This document shows positions 10,923 to 23,899 of a stretch of 64,000 nucleotides of DNA, piece after piece (positions within the stretch are counted from its first letter, which is position 1; every line of letters starts with the position of its first letter). Made by a program: the position numbers and the translations under genes. The DNA comes from Malus domestica (lineage: Eukaryota > Streptophyta > Magnoliopsida > Rosales > Rosaceae), in contig NC_091665.1 of the NCBI RefSeq assembly GCF_042453785.1, forward strand, positions 30,405,001-30,469,000, in the 5' to 3' direction. Under the pieces are notes generated by a model. The model saw only the letters and a program-made list of their open reading frames with translations, made no database searches and had not been told where the DNA came from.

Positions 10923-11404
10923 CCTTTTCTTATCTGCACTCTTTTTGGCTTGAAACTCGAACCGGTGGTTATCGCTGATATAAGTATACGTCGGCAAGAA
11001 TCAACTCCGGTGGGCCTAGTTGGTAGAACAAAGTAGGACGTCCTTGCACAATTGGTAGACCAAGTAGGCTGAGATGACCAATTTGAATCTGTACTTAATC
11101 AATGTAGTAATTAGGCCCTTAATTCTGCATAATTCATTTACTTTTTGTTTCTGAGACCCCAAAAATAATTGTCCTTCGGTAGGCTTGTAAGCAGTTAAGC
11201 AATTTCTCTATCACCAATTGATTTCAAATCTAAATTTTTTTTATGGTGTCAAAACATTTTTGTTTACATATAAAAGCTTAATAGTCACACGTGAATGAGT
11301 TTCTGTTCTTTTCAACAAAATGGATGGCAAGGTTTTAATTCTTACCAATTTCAAAAGTAGGCCATTAGAATTGGACTTATTTCAAATTTTTTCTTCATTC
11401 TTTC

Positions 11405-11475
11405 ATCTACATATACATATACATATACATCCATACATATAATATAACATATATATGTATATACATATATATACA
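11405..11475. repeat. ATACAT/TATATG microsatellite
   Basis: A run of ACATAT units (CTACATATACATATACATA and onward) becomes TATATGTATATAC. It is a simple, potentially variable AT-rich tract next to the MITE that follows. Confidence 0.85.
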
Positions 11476-11489
11476 GGCCTTTATAGAGA

Positions 11490-11850
11490 GGGATTTCTAT
11501 TTTTGGAAGAAAAAAAATGAGGGTTAGTTATGGGACTTCACATCAAATTTTCAACGATCCGAACCGTTTATGCTATAAATCTTGATTCATATATCATACT
11601 TGCAAGAAATCAATTAAGTTCGAAATCATTTGTCTGTTCAATTGTCATAATAAAATTTCAATGTTCTTGTATCATAGTGTTCTTCAATGTTTTGAACTCA
11701 ATTAGATGTTTCAAATATTTCCAATTTGATGAATATTTTGCAAGAATGATCTACGACGTGCAACATGAAAAATAGACAATTCAAATTGTTGAAGTTCGAT
11801 GTCATTTGAGCCCCACAACTAATTTCAATTATTTTTTTAAATGGAAACCC
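11490..11850. repeat. MITE of family C
   Basis: The left part has GGGACTTCACATCAAA followed by AACGATCCGAACCGT. The right part has GTTGAAGTTCGATGTCA and GAGCCCCACAAC, which is the left part inverted. Two related copies lie at 40037-40397 and 44765-45340. Three copies in one window indicate a common family. Confidence 0.65.
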
Positions 11851-11990
11851 CTTCCCTTATAAACTCTGGTGTATTATATTACATGACTAATTCGTTTAGG
11901 AGGGCCATGCTTCCATCAGGACATGGAGAATCTAATGCATTAGTCGACAATGATTAGTTTTCTAAATTGAATTAGTCGGTTAATAACTTA

Positions 11991-12225
11991 CCACTCATTT
12001 GGATATGTTCTTAAAATGACTGAAACCATTTTTAGAGAAAATATTTTTTTGGGTTTCAAAAGCACTTTAAGTATTTTATACAATAAACACAAGTTATGTG
12101 TTTCTTCAAATAAGCACCTTAAGTGCTTTTCTAGGATGTACTTTCATTTTGTCTAAGGATTGTTTCCAAAAATATTTTTACCAAAAATATTTTCAATCAT
12201 TTTAAAAGTACATCCAAATGAGCTC
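11991..12225. repeat. Tourist-like MITE
   Basis: The left end CCACTCATTTGGAT and the inverted right end GAGCTCATTTGGAT pair, and pairing continues through TAAAATGA-TGAAA. TTA flanks both sides (11988-11990 and 12226-12228), as expected for Tourist/Harbinger MITEs. Confidence 0.7.
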
Positions 12226-12318
12226 TTAATCCACATCCACTAATCGCTTTTGGTTTAATGTACCTCAAGTGTGGTTACGTTTGTACTATACATTGTTGAA
12301 TGAGAGAATTGCTTAATT

Positions 12319-12472
12319 GGAAACTTTAACGAAAAGTTTCTGGTACTGTTCAATTTAACGAAAAACCACATTTTTACACTAAAAGGTCAATTATGGTACT
12401 ATTTATTTTACCCTTTATTTTGTTCTTATAGTTAAAACTCAAAGTTTTCAAGTCATTTTCGTTAGTTTTCCT
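12319..12472. repeat. MITE of family E
   Basis: It begins GGAAACTTTAACGAAAAG and ends with the inverted form TTTTCGTTAGTTTTCC. The inside has TGGTACTGTTCA and AACGAAAAACCACATTTTTA. A second copy lies near 53052-53205 with the same inner words. Confidence 0.6.
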
Positions 12473-13426
12473 TTGTTTAATTGCTTGGTCAAAAATCGCA
12501 ACCCGATGATGTCCAACTTCTAAGTTAGTTTTGGTGATGAAAGTTTGGCATAATTTTAGTATAAATTAATTGGTCTTGTCTTGTTTTCTTACCAGCATCT
12601 TAAATATTTTAAAAGCTCAAAAGTCGACGTTAAAATAATAACGTATGTGAGCGGTCGGACCTCAACTAAAGCGCATGTCACAAGTACTCTAGCGATTTCA
12701 ATTCATTATCCAAGATGTCTGATATTTATCGAGACAAATTCTCAGTTAACACATTTCACCATACCTTTAAGGAAGCAAATGTTTGATAGTTTCTTGTATA
12801 AATGGAAACTTTATTCTTAAGAGAAAAACACTTTAAGTCAGTACTTTAGAAGAAAACAAATCCAATAAAAGGACACAAAAGGATTTACACTCAAGATGCT
12901 TTCGTAAGTTTTCTAATATATATTGTAAAAGCCAGTGAAATGCCAAAAAAAAAAAAAAAAAAAAAAACTATATTAGTTGTGATTAGAGAATAATGAACTC
13001 ATCGATGTAATGATTAGTTCTAACTGCATCTGTATGCATTCGATGAAAATTTGCTTTGTATAACACTAATAGTCTAATACGACGCTGGAGAACCCTCTTT
13101 TTTATTTTTTTATTTTTTATTTTTTTATTTATTTTTTTAAAAAACCAATTGGTGGCGAAACTACGAGAGTCCACCTTTATCGGGGCTGAGAAGACTCACA
13201 AAAACATTTTAGATTTTTCTTAATCATTATTGTATGATTCATCAGCACTAGAAATGCAAAAAAAAAAATGGTAGGGGATTAGGATGTATCATCATGTATG
13301 TTATGAGAGTTTTGCTCAGGGGACCAAAAGCACACTAGGTCCATCTAACCCAAGTTTGTGCAAACATTTATGCAATGGTTGTGAATTAGGGAAAAAGATT
13401 TTCGTCGGATCATTTTCTTGGGAATA
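12473..13426. other. intergenic, low-complexity tracts
   Basis: No gene seen. It holds an A-run of more than 20 bases near 12943-12967 and a T/A-rich tract of TTTTTTATTTTTTTA type near 13098-13145. Confidence 0.6.
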
Positions 13427-13533
13427 GTAGGGATCTCGTGATTGTGACCGTTTATCGTACATCGTACGGTCATAAATCATTTCAAAATTTAAAATTTAAA
13501 ATTAAATATAAATATATAATCGGGATCCGTGAA
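13427..13533. repeat. partial fold-back MITE (family B)
   Basis: TCGTACATCGTACGGTCATA followed by an A/T-rich TTTAAAATTAAATATAAA stretch and GGGATCCGTGAA matches the centre of the elements at 38472-38636 and 46229-46462. Only about half of an element is recognisable. Confidence 0.5.
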
Positions 13534-13764
13534 TTAGCTACTCTTTGGGCCCTACAACAAGGGTTAAATTGTCCCGATTTGAGCAATTTTCCCATGATAT
13601 TAGCTCCATCAGTATATTTCTTTTCTTTCACGAGTTAGAGTTTTTCTATAGTGATGCTTACTATGGGAGCTTTAACCCTACAAATTTTAGGGCAACATTC
13701 CTTGGTTAAGCTCATTGCAATTTCCAGGGATTTGAAATTTAGACCATTATTTAGGGATGGGTTA

Positions 13765-13950
13765 GGTCATCTCCAACCGAAGGGTCCAGATGGTAAAAGG
13801 GTCGAAAATAGCCCGAAAATAGCCCGAAAACCGTCTTCAACTGAGGGCCAGGCCAGAGGGCTGTGGAATCTGAAAGGGCCCCACGGAATCAGAGAGGGCT
13901 AGAGGGCCAGAGGGCTGGCCACTTCCAGCCAGCCAGCCCCGGGCTGGCCA
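13765..13950. repeat. one-ended remnant of a Harbinger-like element
   Basis: GGTCATCTCCAACCGAAGG is a typical terminal sequence of this group. It is followed by GC-rich sequence with repeated AGAGGGC and GCCAGCC words. No matching right end was found before the next element. Confidence 0.4.
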
Positions 13951-13992
13951 TAATTTTTTTTAAATATGTCGGATTTCCTATCGGTTATAATC

Positions 13993-15131
13993 AAGGAAGA
14001 AAATATCGGTAATATCGGAAATATCGGTAGTCCGAAAACACGGAAATATCGGGATAATATCGATATCGATAAAAATTACATGGAAACCACGGAAATTGTA
14101 AGAAAAACTTGGAAATTTTTATTGAAACTTTGCAGGATGTTTATTTAGTCAATTATCTATTAGTTTATCACAAAAAATTGGAAGGAAATGCATTGCATGA
14201 TGAATTTAACATTATCAAGTTGATTATATAGCGAGCTGACAAACATTGTGAGTGTAGAAAATATGTATAAATTAATGAAAGAAGTCTAAACACACCATAA
14301 TCATTTATATATAATGAATTAGTACAATATTTTACACTTTATACATTGTATGGTAAGATACATGAGTGACTTAGTACCACATAGAGTTCCTATGAGGTTC
14401 AAAATTTTCACTATCTTCATCATCTCTATGTGTAGAGTGAGTGTATTTTGAAGAGTAGTTAGCAACCATGGCAATGGTTTTCAAGAACCAAAACCCAAAA
14501 GTCAATAGGAAACCGAATACTTCGGTATTTTTCGGGATTACCAAACAAATGGGATTTGGAAACCAATCCCATATCGAAAATTTCGGTATTTTTCGGGATG
14601 GGATTCCTGAACTTCAGGATGGTTTTGGTTTGGGATTTTTCGATTTGGGTTTGAGACTTTTTCGGTTTGGTTTGGGATTTTCCGAAATTTTTTCCAGCCC
14701 TACCATGTAAGTGACCAAATAAAAAATAGAAAAATTAAAAACCACATGCCATTGACTAAGTAATTAATTAACACAATTTAAAATATAATACCACAAAAAA
14801 TTTGGAAAATGTGCAAATTTGTTTCTTGTAAAAAGAATTCAAAACAAAAGCATATATATTAATATTGTAGCATATTATCACACCAACACAAGTGGTATAG
14901 TGGTTAAGGCCTTAAGGAGTTAAGTGGGAGGGGTCCCCTCCATGCTCAAACTTGAGACTTTTCAAAATTTTCAGGAATTTTTGGATTAATATCGCGATAT
15001 TATAGCATAATATCGCGATAATATCGCGATATTTTAACGAAAACTCATTGGATACTCATTAAAATATCGATAACCCAAAAAAACGAAAATATCGCCGATA
15101 TATCGGCGATATTTTGGATATTTTCTTCCAT
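13993..15131. mobile_element. ATATCG-rich non-autonomous element with 10-12 base target duplication
   Basis: GGTTATAATC at 13983-13992 is repeated at 15132-15141, and the next two bases (AA) match as well. Inside these, the left end (AAGGAAGAAAATATC) and the inverted right end (ATGGAAGAAAATATC) pair. Both subterminal zones are crowded with ATATCG, ATATCGCGATAT and ATATCGGCGATAT, which are self-complementary. A 9-12 base duplication suggests a Mutator-like element. The middle (about 14468-14710) has repeated TTTTTCGG and GGTTTGG words; any ORF there is a by-product. Confidence 0.65.
14886..14965 (+). repeat. possible SINE head (weak)
   Basis: GTGGTATAGTGGTTAAGG resembles a tRNA-type A box and GCTCAAACTTGAGAC is a poor B box about 45 bases on. 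It lies inside the ATATCG-rich element. Evidence is thin. Confidence 0.25.
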
Positions 15132-15141
15132 GGTTATAATC

Positions 15142-15657
15142 AACAGGAATACATTCATACTAAATAATATGAATGTATTCATGTCGGTTAATGCTTTGAA
15201 TTTTTTTATTTTTTTTATAGTTTTATTATTATTTTTTATTTACAAAATTTTGCTATAACTTTTATTTTACAAAATTTGTTTCAACCATTTCTATTCTATG
15301 TGAAAGTTTGAGCCTCAAGTCTACAGTTACACCGTCTCTTGCGTCATTCTATCTGTCTTAAATAGTTTGAGTTAAAACGTACATCCAAAACTAAGGTTAT
15401 TTTGAGATCGCTTACATGATAGCTCAAAAGCTTGAGGATGCTTCAAGGGCAGTGATTTTGATTCCAAGTTTCTCTTATGTTTTACTTTTTATTTTTGTCC
15501 ATTAATTCTCTTATAATTTATTTAATTCTAAAAATTAGAAACAATGGAAAATGTGCATAAGGCCAAAATGGAGTGCATCTTTTTCTTCAAAATAGTAGGG
15601 ATTTTAAAAAAAAAAACAAACTGATCCAAAATAATTAATTGGTTTAGAAAGTAAGTA

Positions 15658-15692
<35 letters not shown>

Positions 15693-16337
15693 GAAAATTA
15701 ATTTGAAAACAAAGATGCATATAGCAATATTTAGTAATATTTAATAATATTATTGGGTGTTCATCCCCTCCTCCACTCCCCAATGAAAACCAACCATTCA
15801 CTATCTTCTTCCATGGTTTAATATTCTCTCCCTTCAATCTTAATTCAGATTATACATGTTGCAGTTTCCACGCATCACAACCCTAATTCTAGTTTTAAAA
15901 AGACTACCAAGTTTTAAATATGTCCTTAACATTCTTTAACTAAAACCTTCATGATATTCAAAGTTTGATCAAAGTCCCTTGACTTTGTGCATCTTATTAT
16001 ATTACAATTTATATTTATATTTTTATAGTTTTGACATTAATTGTTTGATATTTTATGAGATTTATAATCCTATAAATTTAAAATCCCTCATTATAATATT
16101 ATTAGAAACGGTTACAATAAAAAAATTCAAACATTTTGATTGAATAAATGGATAAAAACTATGTAAAAATAAGGAATAATAAATGGCAAAAGAATGTATC
16201 CATAGTGTTAAAAAATTGGTACATTTCACATATAACAAAGTGGTACATTAATAAAGAAGAATGAGTACATTATAAATAAATTAGGGTACATATAAAAGAT
16301 TAAAAAATTATGAGTACAAATGAATTTTTTTTTAAAT
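15142..16337. other. intergenic, AT-rich
   Basis: No gene seen. A (TA)n tract lies at about 15668-15692. From about 16218 the motif GGTACAT/AGTACA recurs at 20-30 base spacing up to the Gypsy insertion, and similar GGGTACAAA motifs resume beyond its far end at 30140, so the retroelement interrupted this repeat. Confidence 0.55.
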
Positions 16338-17522
16338 TGTTTGGGCCCAAAAATATTGGTTTGGGCCGAGTTTAGAATTGTTCTCGGCCTAGTATTGGTT
16401 GGGCCGAGTTTAGAATTGTTCTCGGGCCAGAGACTGTGTTTAGGTGTCGTTGGGGGTTATCCAGCTTATGGGCCGCACAGTTGAAGTTGGCCATATCCCG
16501 TCGAGAACCTGTGGGATGTGGGTGAGTCTTATTACGAGAAAGAGTTTCGACAGATAATGATGTTGGAGTTTTAGATTGAATGCGGCCTGATAAAGAGTTA
16601 AGTTCAAAGTCCTAGTAGGAGTAGGACTGGCCGAGATAAGGTTGGATCGGGGAAAGGAGTTCTAATCCGAGAATGATTGGGATTCAATACAGGTTGGCTA
16701 CTATAAATAGGGAGGGAGGACATCGAACAAACCCCCTCCAATTCAACACACAAACTGCCATGCGCAAACCCTTGCTCTACGTGAAACCTCTCAACAACCT
16801 TAAGATTTTTGTTTTCCTTTTTCGCCAATACATCTTCAGTTTGGATCAAAGCACTGTGAAGGCAAACGACGAACATCTTCAGTTTGGATAAACAACACTG
16901 TTGCAGTAGAATCAGCCAACCGTGAAACACCTTTAATTTGGATAAACAGCACTACGACATGACCGACTGATTATCTATCCAAGTCTCGGTCGAGAAGGAT
17001 TTTCGAATCCTTATTGGCAGAGGTCATTTCGTTAGCCTTCTCGATGAAGCGAGGTGTTACAAGCTACTATACTCGGCACATTGAACGCCGAGTTGTTTAT
17101 GATTGGTTATTCGTAGGTAAGTTTTAGAGTTCGGCATTTTGACAGCCGAATCACTTTCAATCAAGACGTACATTTGTTTTGAGTATTTGTATCCCTATAC
17201 TTTGGTGTCAATTCAGTGTGCTTATACTCTCACGAACATAATCACCGTGACCGAATCTGGCGCCGACGATTTGTGAACTTCGCAGAATTAGTAGCTTTGT
17301 ATTCAAGCTCTAGAACTTGAAGGTCGAAACGTGTTCCTTCCTCGACCGCAATCGCAAGATCAAGAAGTTAGCCGCACACTCGATGCAACATCAACACATT
17401 TTACTCTTCAATCGAGCTTAGCCGACGAGTTGGCACGCCCCGCAAACAACCGAAGGACATAGTTAGCTTATTAGTTACTCGGCCTGCACGCCATGTAGGC
17501 TTAGTTGTTTTTAGGGTCAACA
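16338..17522 (+). repeat. 5' LTR of the Gypsy element
   Basis: 1185 bases from TG to CA. A TATA box (TATAAATA) sits at 16702-16709. It holds a 130-base segment, about 17268-17397, that the 3' LTR lacks. The following sequence TTTTAGCACGCCCGGTGGGA is typical of the start of the internal region in this group. Confidence 0.9.
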
Positions 17523-18062
17523 TTTTAGCACGCCCGGTGGGACCCAGTGCTAAAACTACCAAGTTCATGACCATCGAGACACGATTAGTAAAAAAAAAAA
17601 CAACCGTGGGAAAATCAGCGACCGATCTGCAGGTTCAGAGTCCTGGACAAGAAGTGTCACATGTGCAAAATCCTATCGTCGTTGTGACCCCTGAGGTCGC
17701 AAGTGTGACACACTGAGAAAATGAAGTTTGCCTCGGTACCCAGCCTCGTAACACAGAAGTACCCAATCGAACCTCATGCGTTTTCATTGAAGGAATAGTA
17801 GAGGATTGGGACGAAGACGGCGGTGAAGGCTCTGACCCTCCAACTATGTCGTTTCTCTGAAGACAACTTGATGAGCAATCTCGGCAGGTTAAACAGACAG
17901 TTGTTCAAAAAATGAATAATTTGCTCGAGGTGATACGAAACAATAATTAATGAGATCTATACCAGACTGCTGGAATTATTGGTTAGCAAAGCCTTCGAAT
18001 GAGGACCAGTTGATCAGGCTCGGAAGTTTCCACTTAAAAATACCCCGCCACAGGCCGAAGTA

Positions 18063-19163
18063 GTGTCTACTCGGCCTAAAACAATTGATTTAGAAAAGAT
18101 GGGAGAATCAAGTAGCAGGTCAGATGGATCCAACCAGAGAGTGGAAGCAACATCCGTCAATATGACCGAGGTCCAACAAATGATTTATTCGGCCATGAAA
18201 AAGGGGTTGAAGTTCTCGAAATTCATCCACCCATATTCGGCTTATGTGGAAAAGTTTGAATATCCTAAAGGTTTCAAGATTCCAGATTTCAGCCTTTTTG
18301 CTGGAGAATCGTCTTTATCCTCGTTAGAACATGTGGCTCGTTTCACTGCGCAATGCGGAGACGTCAATAGTGATTTTCATAAACTACGGTTGTTCAACTT
18401 TTCGTTGACGGGCTTAGCATTCGCATGGTATATCAACCTCCCATCTAATTATATCCAAAGCTGGGAGGAGTTGGTTGAGAAATTTCACGAACAGCTTTAT
18501 CGGCTAGGGATTGAAATGTTAGTTTCTTCATTAGCTAGGATAGCTCAAGCATATGATGAGTCACCAATGGATTATCTTACAAGATTTAAATCAGCCCGGA
18601 ATTGGTGCCGAGTACCTCTTCTCGAAGTTAAATTTGTTAGGCTTGCTCTGAATGACCTCGACGTGGAGTACAAAAATGAGTTCTTAGGGGTAAACTTTCA
18701 AGATATGTATGAATTAGCCCAGCATGTCAAGCAATATGATTATTTGCTCCGAGAAGAAAAAATCTTGAAATCTCTATCCCGAGGAACGATTTACAAAAAT
18801 CCTACTGTCAACTGTGCATCGATCGCAGATGAAGATTCCCAATACGTCAGTGTGGACACGGCCGAGATAGTAATAGATAAACTATATGTTTGCAAGGCAT
18901 TGACTCAAATTAATTCCAAGGATGCCAAAACCCGCTTGGCCACTGAAGAGACGGCGAAAACATCAAAAGTTTGCACTTTTGAAATCACAAAGGCCAAGGC
19001 AATTTTCGACCAATTGTTATTAGCAAAGTTCATCAAGCTTCGGCCAGGACATAACATTCCCAAGGCCGAAAAGCTTAAAGGAAAGATGTATTGCAAGTAT
19101 CATAACTCGACTAAGCATACCACCAATAACTATGTCGTATTCCGTGATGATATCCAGAGCTAG
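18063..19163 (+). pseudogene. Gypsy gag, truncated
   Basis: A 366-codon frame with the retrotransposon gag core: FHKLRLFNFSLTGLAFAWY, then WEELVEKFHEQLY and a region of the DYLTRFKSARNWCR type. Near its end comes CKYHNSTKHTTNN, a zinc-binding-like motif in which a later Cys is replaced by Tyr. It ends at TAG 19161-19163, where the coding sense carries on downstream, so the stop is a lesion. Coding sense also extends upstream to the ATG at 17567 but is broken. Confidence 0.8.
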
Positions 19164-20934
19164 ATTGACAAAGGTAAGTTAAAGTTTCCTGAAAAACGAA
19201 TGACGGTCGATGCTGATCTATTCCATTCGACAACAGTTGGCATGGTAGACTTCCGTTTGCCCAAGAACAAAGGGAAAGGGAAGGCCGAGTTTGTCTTAGT
19301 ACAACACGTCCCAAAGAAATACTCCCAGCCATGACTCAAGATCAACCTATTTTCCAATGAACCACCCACCGAGTTTTCGGGATCGGCTGTAGTTAAATCC
19401 ATGTCCGATTTCAGTGCAGAAGAAAGTGATGGGCCGATAGTTTTGTGCAGCAATTATAGAGCACGCGTCATATTAACTGAACCCAAGGAGAAACTGCCTC
19501 AGACTCAGACTCCAACATCATGACAACAATCTACGGCCGTGGCGGCACCTCCAAATGAACGTAGTGAAGGCCAGCGCCAGAAAGGGTTCGATAGGCTCGG
19601 CCCCCCAAAAACAGACAGATGGCCTTACTTCGGTCAGACGACGTCTTGCTTTTGACACACCATTTTATAATGAGGATTATTATTCGTGTAATTCCAGTAG
19701 CTCAAGCTTATCAGCGAATCCAAAAACCTTCAGGCCGCCTGAACCACGCGACCAACGTTGGTATAGTTACAATTCTCCCACTGACATGTATATTGCACTA
19801 TCCAAATCTCAGAAATGTCGAAGTCAGCGTATAGACTGCATGGCTCGACGGCAGGAGGCTCAGACTGTTTCGGCCACTAGATGGCAGCTGAAAGAAGCGG
19901 TAGAGAGCGGAGATGACCGGCCAACCCCAACAATCATGGCTGTATTACAGGGGCAGAAGGAAACCAATCGTGACTACGAAACTACCATTAAAGAGTTCGA
20001 GAAGTGCATCAAACTCCTCATTCAGCCCAAGGAGATAAAAGCTCACTTCGAGCAGTTTCAGAAAGATGCCGAAAGCCAACTTTCCCCGTTACCCCTGAAA
20101 GAGTCGCTAATAAGAGTTCGACGGAATCTACACCATCTGTTCCTCGGTGAATCCTTAGAATACATGAAAGAATTTCACAAGAAGTATTTTGCCAATGATT
20201 TGTATGGACTACCCAAGGCGTGTCAAGAAGCTCTCGACTTGGCACTAACTTGCCCCGACACTGAACAGATCATCCAAAAAACCACCAACCCAGCAATGAA
20301 AGCTACATTCTAGCATATTCGAGAGGCTAGGGTTCTTAGCTTCGAGGTCGATCCATACATGGACATTGATACAACCGAACTCCATTTTTTCTCTCCAATA
20401 CCTTTAACATCTACGATATCACCTCGAAGTCTTCTTAGCCGTGTCTTTATTCGGTCTAACGGTCAATGAGAAAGATCGGGTGGCATGTTTGAACGCCTAC
20501 CTAGACATAAGGGACGCCCGGATCGCCTATGAAGAACTTGCTCGAAAAACACTGCAGGAGCAAAGTCAGACACTGAAAACAAACAAGCTTGACAAATACA
20601 GTCCCAAGGAAACAAGGTCGGGATCCTTGGCACAAGAGAAAGTACCTGTTGAGACACCCGACCATCAACCCGAGGATGCTCTAACGCATGATGCTATAGT
20701 CCTTAATAACTCAGAAGACGATGACGACCAGGATCCAATGAGCCCTTCAGTCCTTAAGAATATGGAAATCAGCATGGTCTATGTTATACCTGCTGAATTC
20801 AAGCTAAATATACACCAACCAAATTCCTTGGATGGTGATGTGGTCGCCAAGGAAGCAACACAAGTTGATTTCATCACCACAATTGAAGATGAGCCAGAAA
20901 CAACGACGACAAACTTAAAACAGCCCTGGCCATC

Positions 20935-21261
20935 TTGTTTCCTAGCTTCTCCTCGGCTAATCTTCAGCATTTAAAGTCGTTGTATGTCACGACCCACATT
21001 GAAGGTTACCTAATCTCCAAACTTTTCGTTGATTACGGAGCAATGGTCAAGATCATGCCCGTATCTGTCATGAAAACATTACGACGATCCAACGACAAAC
21101 TTATTCCTTCAGGAATAACCATGAGCAGTTTCATTGGTGACAAGTCTCAAACCAAAAGAGTACTCCCTTTAGAGGTGAACATTGCAGGTCGCAATCACAT
21201 GACCGCATTTTTATCGTTGACTTTAAGACCGAATATAATGCTTTGCTCGGTAAAGATTTGA
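20935..21261 (+). pseudogene. Gypsy protease remnant
   Basis: The frame contains KLFVDYGAMVKIMPVSVMKT, which corresponds to the D-S/T-G active-site block of retroelement aspartic proteases, with the usual Ser/Thr changed to Tyr. Flanking gag-pro linker frames at 19555-20313 and 20441-20974 are open but disconnected by stops and shifts. Confidence 0.65.
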
Positions 21262-21779
21262 TTCATCAAACGAAATACATCCCTTCTTCTTTATACCAAG
21301 TTCTCATTTTTTGGGACGGTAAATCGGTCGTGGTCTACCCAGCCGATAATCAGCCGTTTGAAACCAACATGATTCATGCCCACTATTATGATGATCACGT
21401 CGGCTACATTACCCTATAGGGTTTTAATGAAGATGGACAGTCGACTGAGATCTCAGTCCAGAAAGCCATCAAGGTAGGCGCCGAGATTGTCCACCAGGAT
21501 TCGGCACGACTCGACTTGGCCAACTTGATCCCTACCACTGATGATTGACGTCAAATACGAGAGGTGTCGGATCGTGGTTTCATCCACGATGGAACGTCTG
21601 CTGGCCCATTGATATGTTATTTCCAAGCACCCATATTCGAGCATCAACTTAATCGAATTTTTTGCTGAGGATGATAATAGCCCAGTACTGTCGTTAGACA
21701 AAGTTCAGGCCGCACCAACCGAACTGAAAGACAGTCGACCCCAAGTTAAGAACCCCTTAGAGGAAATAAATGTCGGATC

Positions 21780-22900
21780 GACCGATGACTCTCGGTCGTT
21801 ATTTATTAGTGCACTGTTACCCCATGCCATAAAAGTCGAACTCTGTCAATTACTCAACGAGTTTAAAGATTGTTTTGCTTGGAGTTATCATGAGATGCCG
21901 GGCCTTAATCGGACCCTTGTTGAACATGAATTACGCATCAAAGCTGGTTGTAAGCCTTTCCGTCAGCCCTTTCGCCGGTTCTCGACCAAAGTACAACTTG
22001 GCATAAAAGACGAACTAGTTTGACTTTTAAAAGTCGGGTTTTCGGACCACTTGATACATCGAGTGGCTGGCCAATATCATCCAGGTGCTAAAGAAAAATG
22101 GCGCCCCACGCATATGTATCGATTTTTGTAATCTAAACTTGGCAACGCCCAAAGACGAGTACCTGATGGCGATCTCCGACTTGCTAATTGACGATGCATC
22201 ACATCACGAGATCCTATCCTTCATGGATAGGCATGCCGGTTATAACCAGATTTTCATCGCTGAAGCTGATGTCCATAAGACTGCATTTTGGTGTCCCAGG
22301 GCACTCGGCACATATGAATGGGTCGTCATGCCCTTCGACCTCATGAATACCAGTGCAACATACCAACGAGATATGAACATTATTTTCCATGATTTAATTG
22401 GTACCATCGTCGAAGTCTACATCGACGATGTGATCATCAAATCAGCACAACGGCAGACGCATTTGGATGACCTCCATCAGGCATTCCTACACATGCACCG
22501 GCATAATTTAAAGATGAATCCCGCCAAATGTGCCTTCAGCGTATCAACCAAAATTTTTTTAGGCTTCCTCGTACATCACCGTGGTATTGAGGTAGGCGAC
22601 AACAAGGCCCGCGCAATGATTAATGCTCCACCACTGACGACTAAGAAATAATTACAGTCGTTACTTGGCAAGATCAACTTTCTTCTACGATTTATTGCCA
22701 ACTCGACCGGGAAAATGAAAACATTTTCCACGCTTTTGAAAATTAAGGACTTCGACACCTTCGAATGGCGTGCCGAGCACTAAGAGGCATTCACACAGAT
22801 CAAAGCCTTTCTTACGACTCCACCCGTCCTCGTTCCACCACAACGAGGTCGACCTCTTAAACTGTATATCTCGACGACCGAACAATCCATCTGATGCCTT
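21780..22900 (+). pseudogene. Gypsy reverse transcriptase, broken
   Basis: The best preserved frame is 22085-22651, with NGAPRICIDFCNLNLATPKD, SFMDRHAGYNQIFIAEAD and the catalytic block VYIDDVIIKS. Sequence with RT sense begins near 21780 (a stop at 22021 cuts it) and continues past 22651 into the thumb region (SLLGKINFLLRFIANS). Confidence 0.85.
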
Positions 22901-23740
22901 TTGGCATAAAACAATGACGTCGGGTGCGAACATGCCATTTTTATCTTAGTTAAAACCTCAACCCACCAGAGATTAATTACTCCGCTGTCGAGAAGCTCTA
23001 TCTTGCCCTATTTTTCATCGCTTCAAAACTCATACATTACATGCTCCCATTAGTCACTCAGGTCATCACCCAGACTGATGTTATTCGTTACATGCTCACT
23101 CGGCTGATCGTAAAGGGCCGCATCGACAAGTGTACGATGGCCCTTTCTGAATTCAGCTTGCAATATGTACCCCAGAAAGCTGTCAAAGGTTAAGCTCTAG
23201 CCTATTTTTGGGCCTAACACCCTTCCCCATATGAATTCGAGGGCACTGACGTTGACATCGGCCTGATACATACACGTGATAATTACTGGACAATGTACTT
23301 TGATGGTTCCAATACTTCAGTCTTGGCTGGCGTTGGGATCGTTATTCAATCCCCTACTCATAATCATTGGTATTTTTCTCTCAAGCTCGATTTCGATTGT
23401 ACGAATAATTAAGCCGAATACGAAGCCCTTGTTATCGGCCTAGGCGTGCTGTACGATTTGCGGGTAGCTCGTGTCCTTGTTCTTGGTGACTCCGAACTTG
23501 TCATTAATTAACTCAATGGGACTTTTCGTTGCATGAGTTGTACTCTGGCGCCTTACCACATGGTTACCAGCTATCTGGTCTAATCCTTCGACGACATAAC
23601 TTTCAAACACATAACACTAACATCAACGAATTGGCTCAAATAGCCTCCGGAACCCAACTCATGGGGGGCAAATTAGGCCAAGAAATACCTATGTCACGAC
23701 AAGCACATTCGGCCTTGATTAATCAACAAGTTCTCTAACG
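22760..23740 (+). pseudogene. tandem RNase H domains of the Gypsy element
   Basis: From 22760 the frames give a RT-linked RNase H (EAFTQIKAFLTTPPVLVPP, then PLKLYIS). From about 23288 a second, archaeal-type RNase H starts with YFDGSNTSVLAGVGIVIQSP and continues with AEYEALVIGL and LGDSELVIN. Both contain in-frame stops. Having both types is a mark of Tat elements. Confidence 0.7.
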
Positions 23741-23899
23741 TGATTGCATGATCCGTACATAAGTCATGTATTTACCTTCATTGTTAGAACGGAAGGACAC
23801 TATTGAGGTTTGTGTCGTCGAAGCATTACCAGACGATTGGAGAAGGACGATTATGCGATACATTGATAACCCCAATGAAAAACACGACTGATGGACAAG

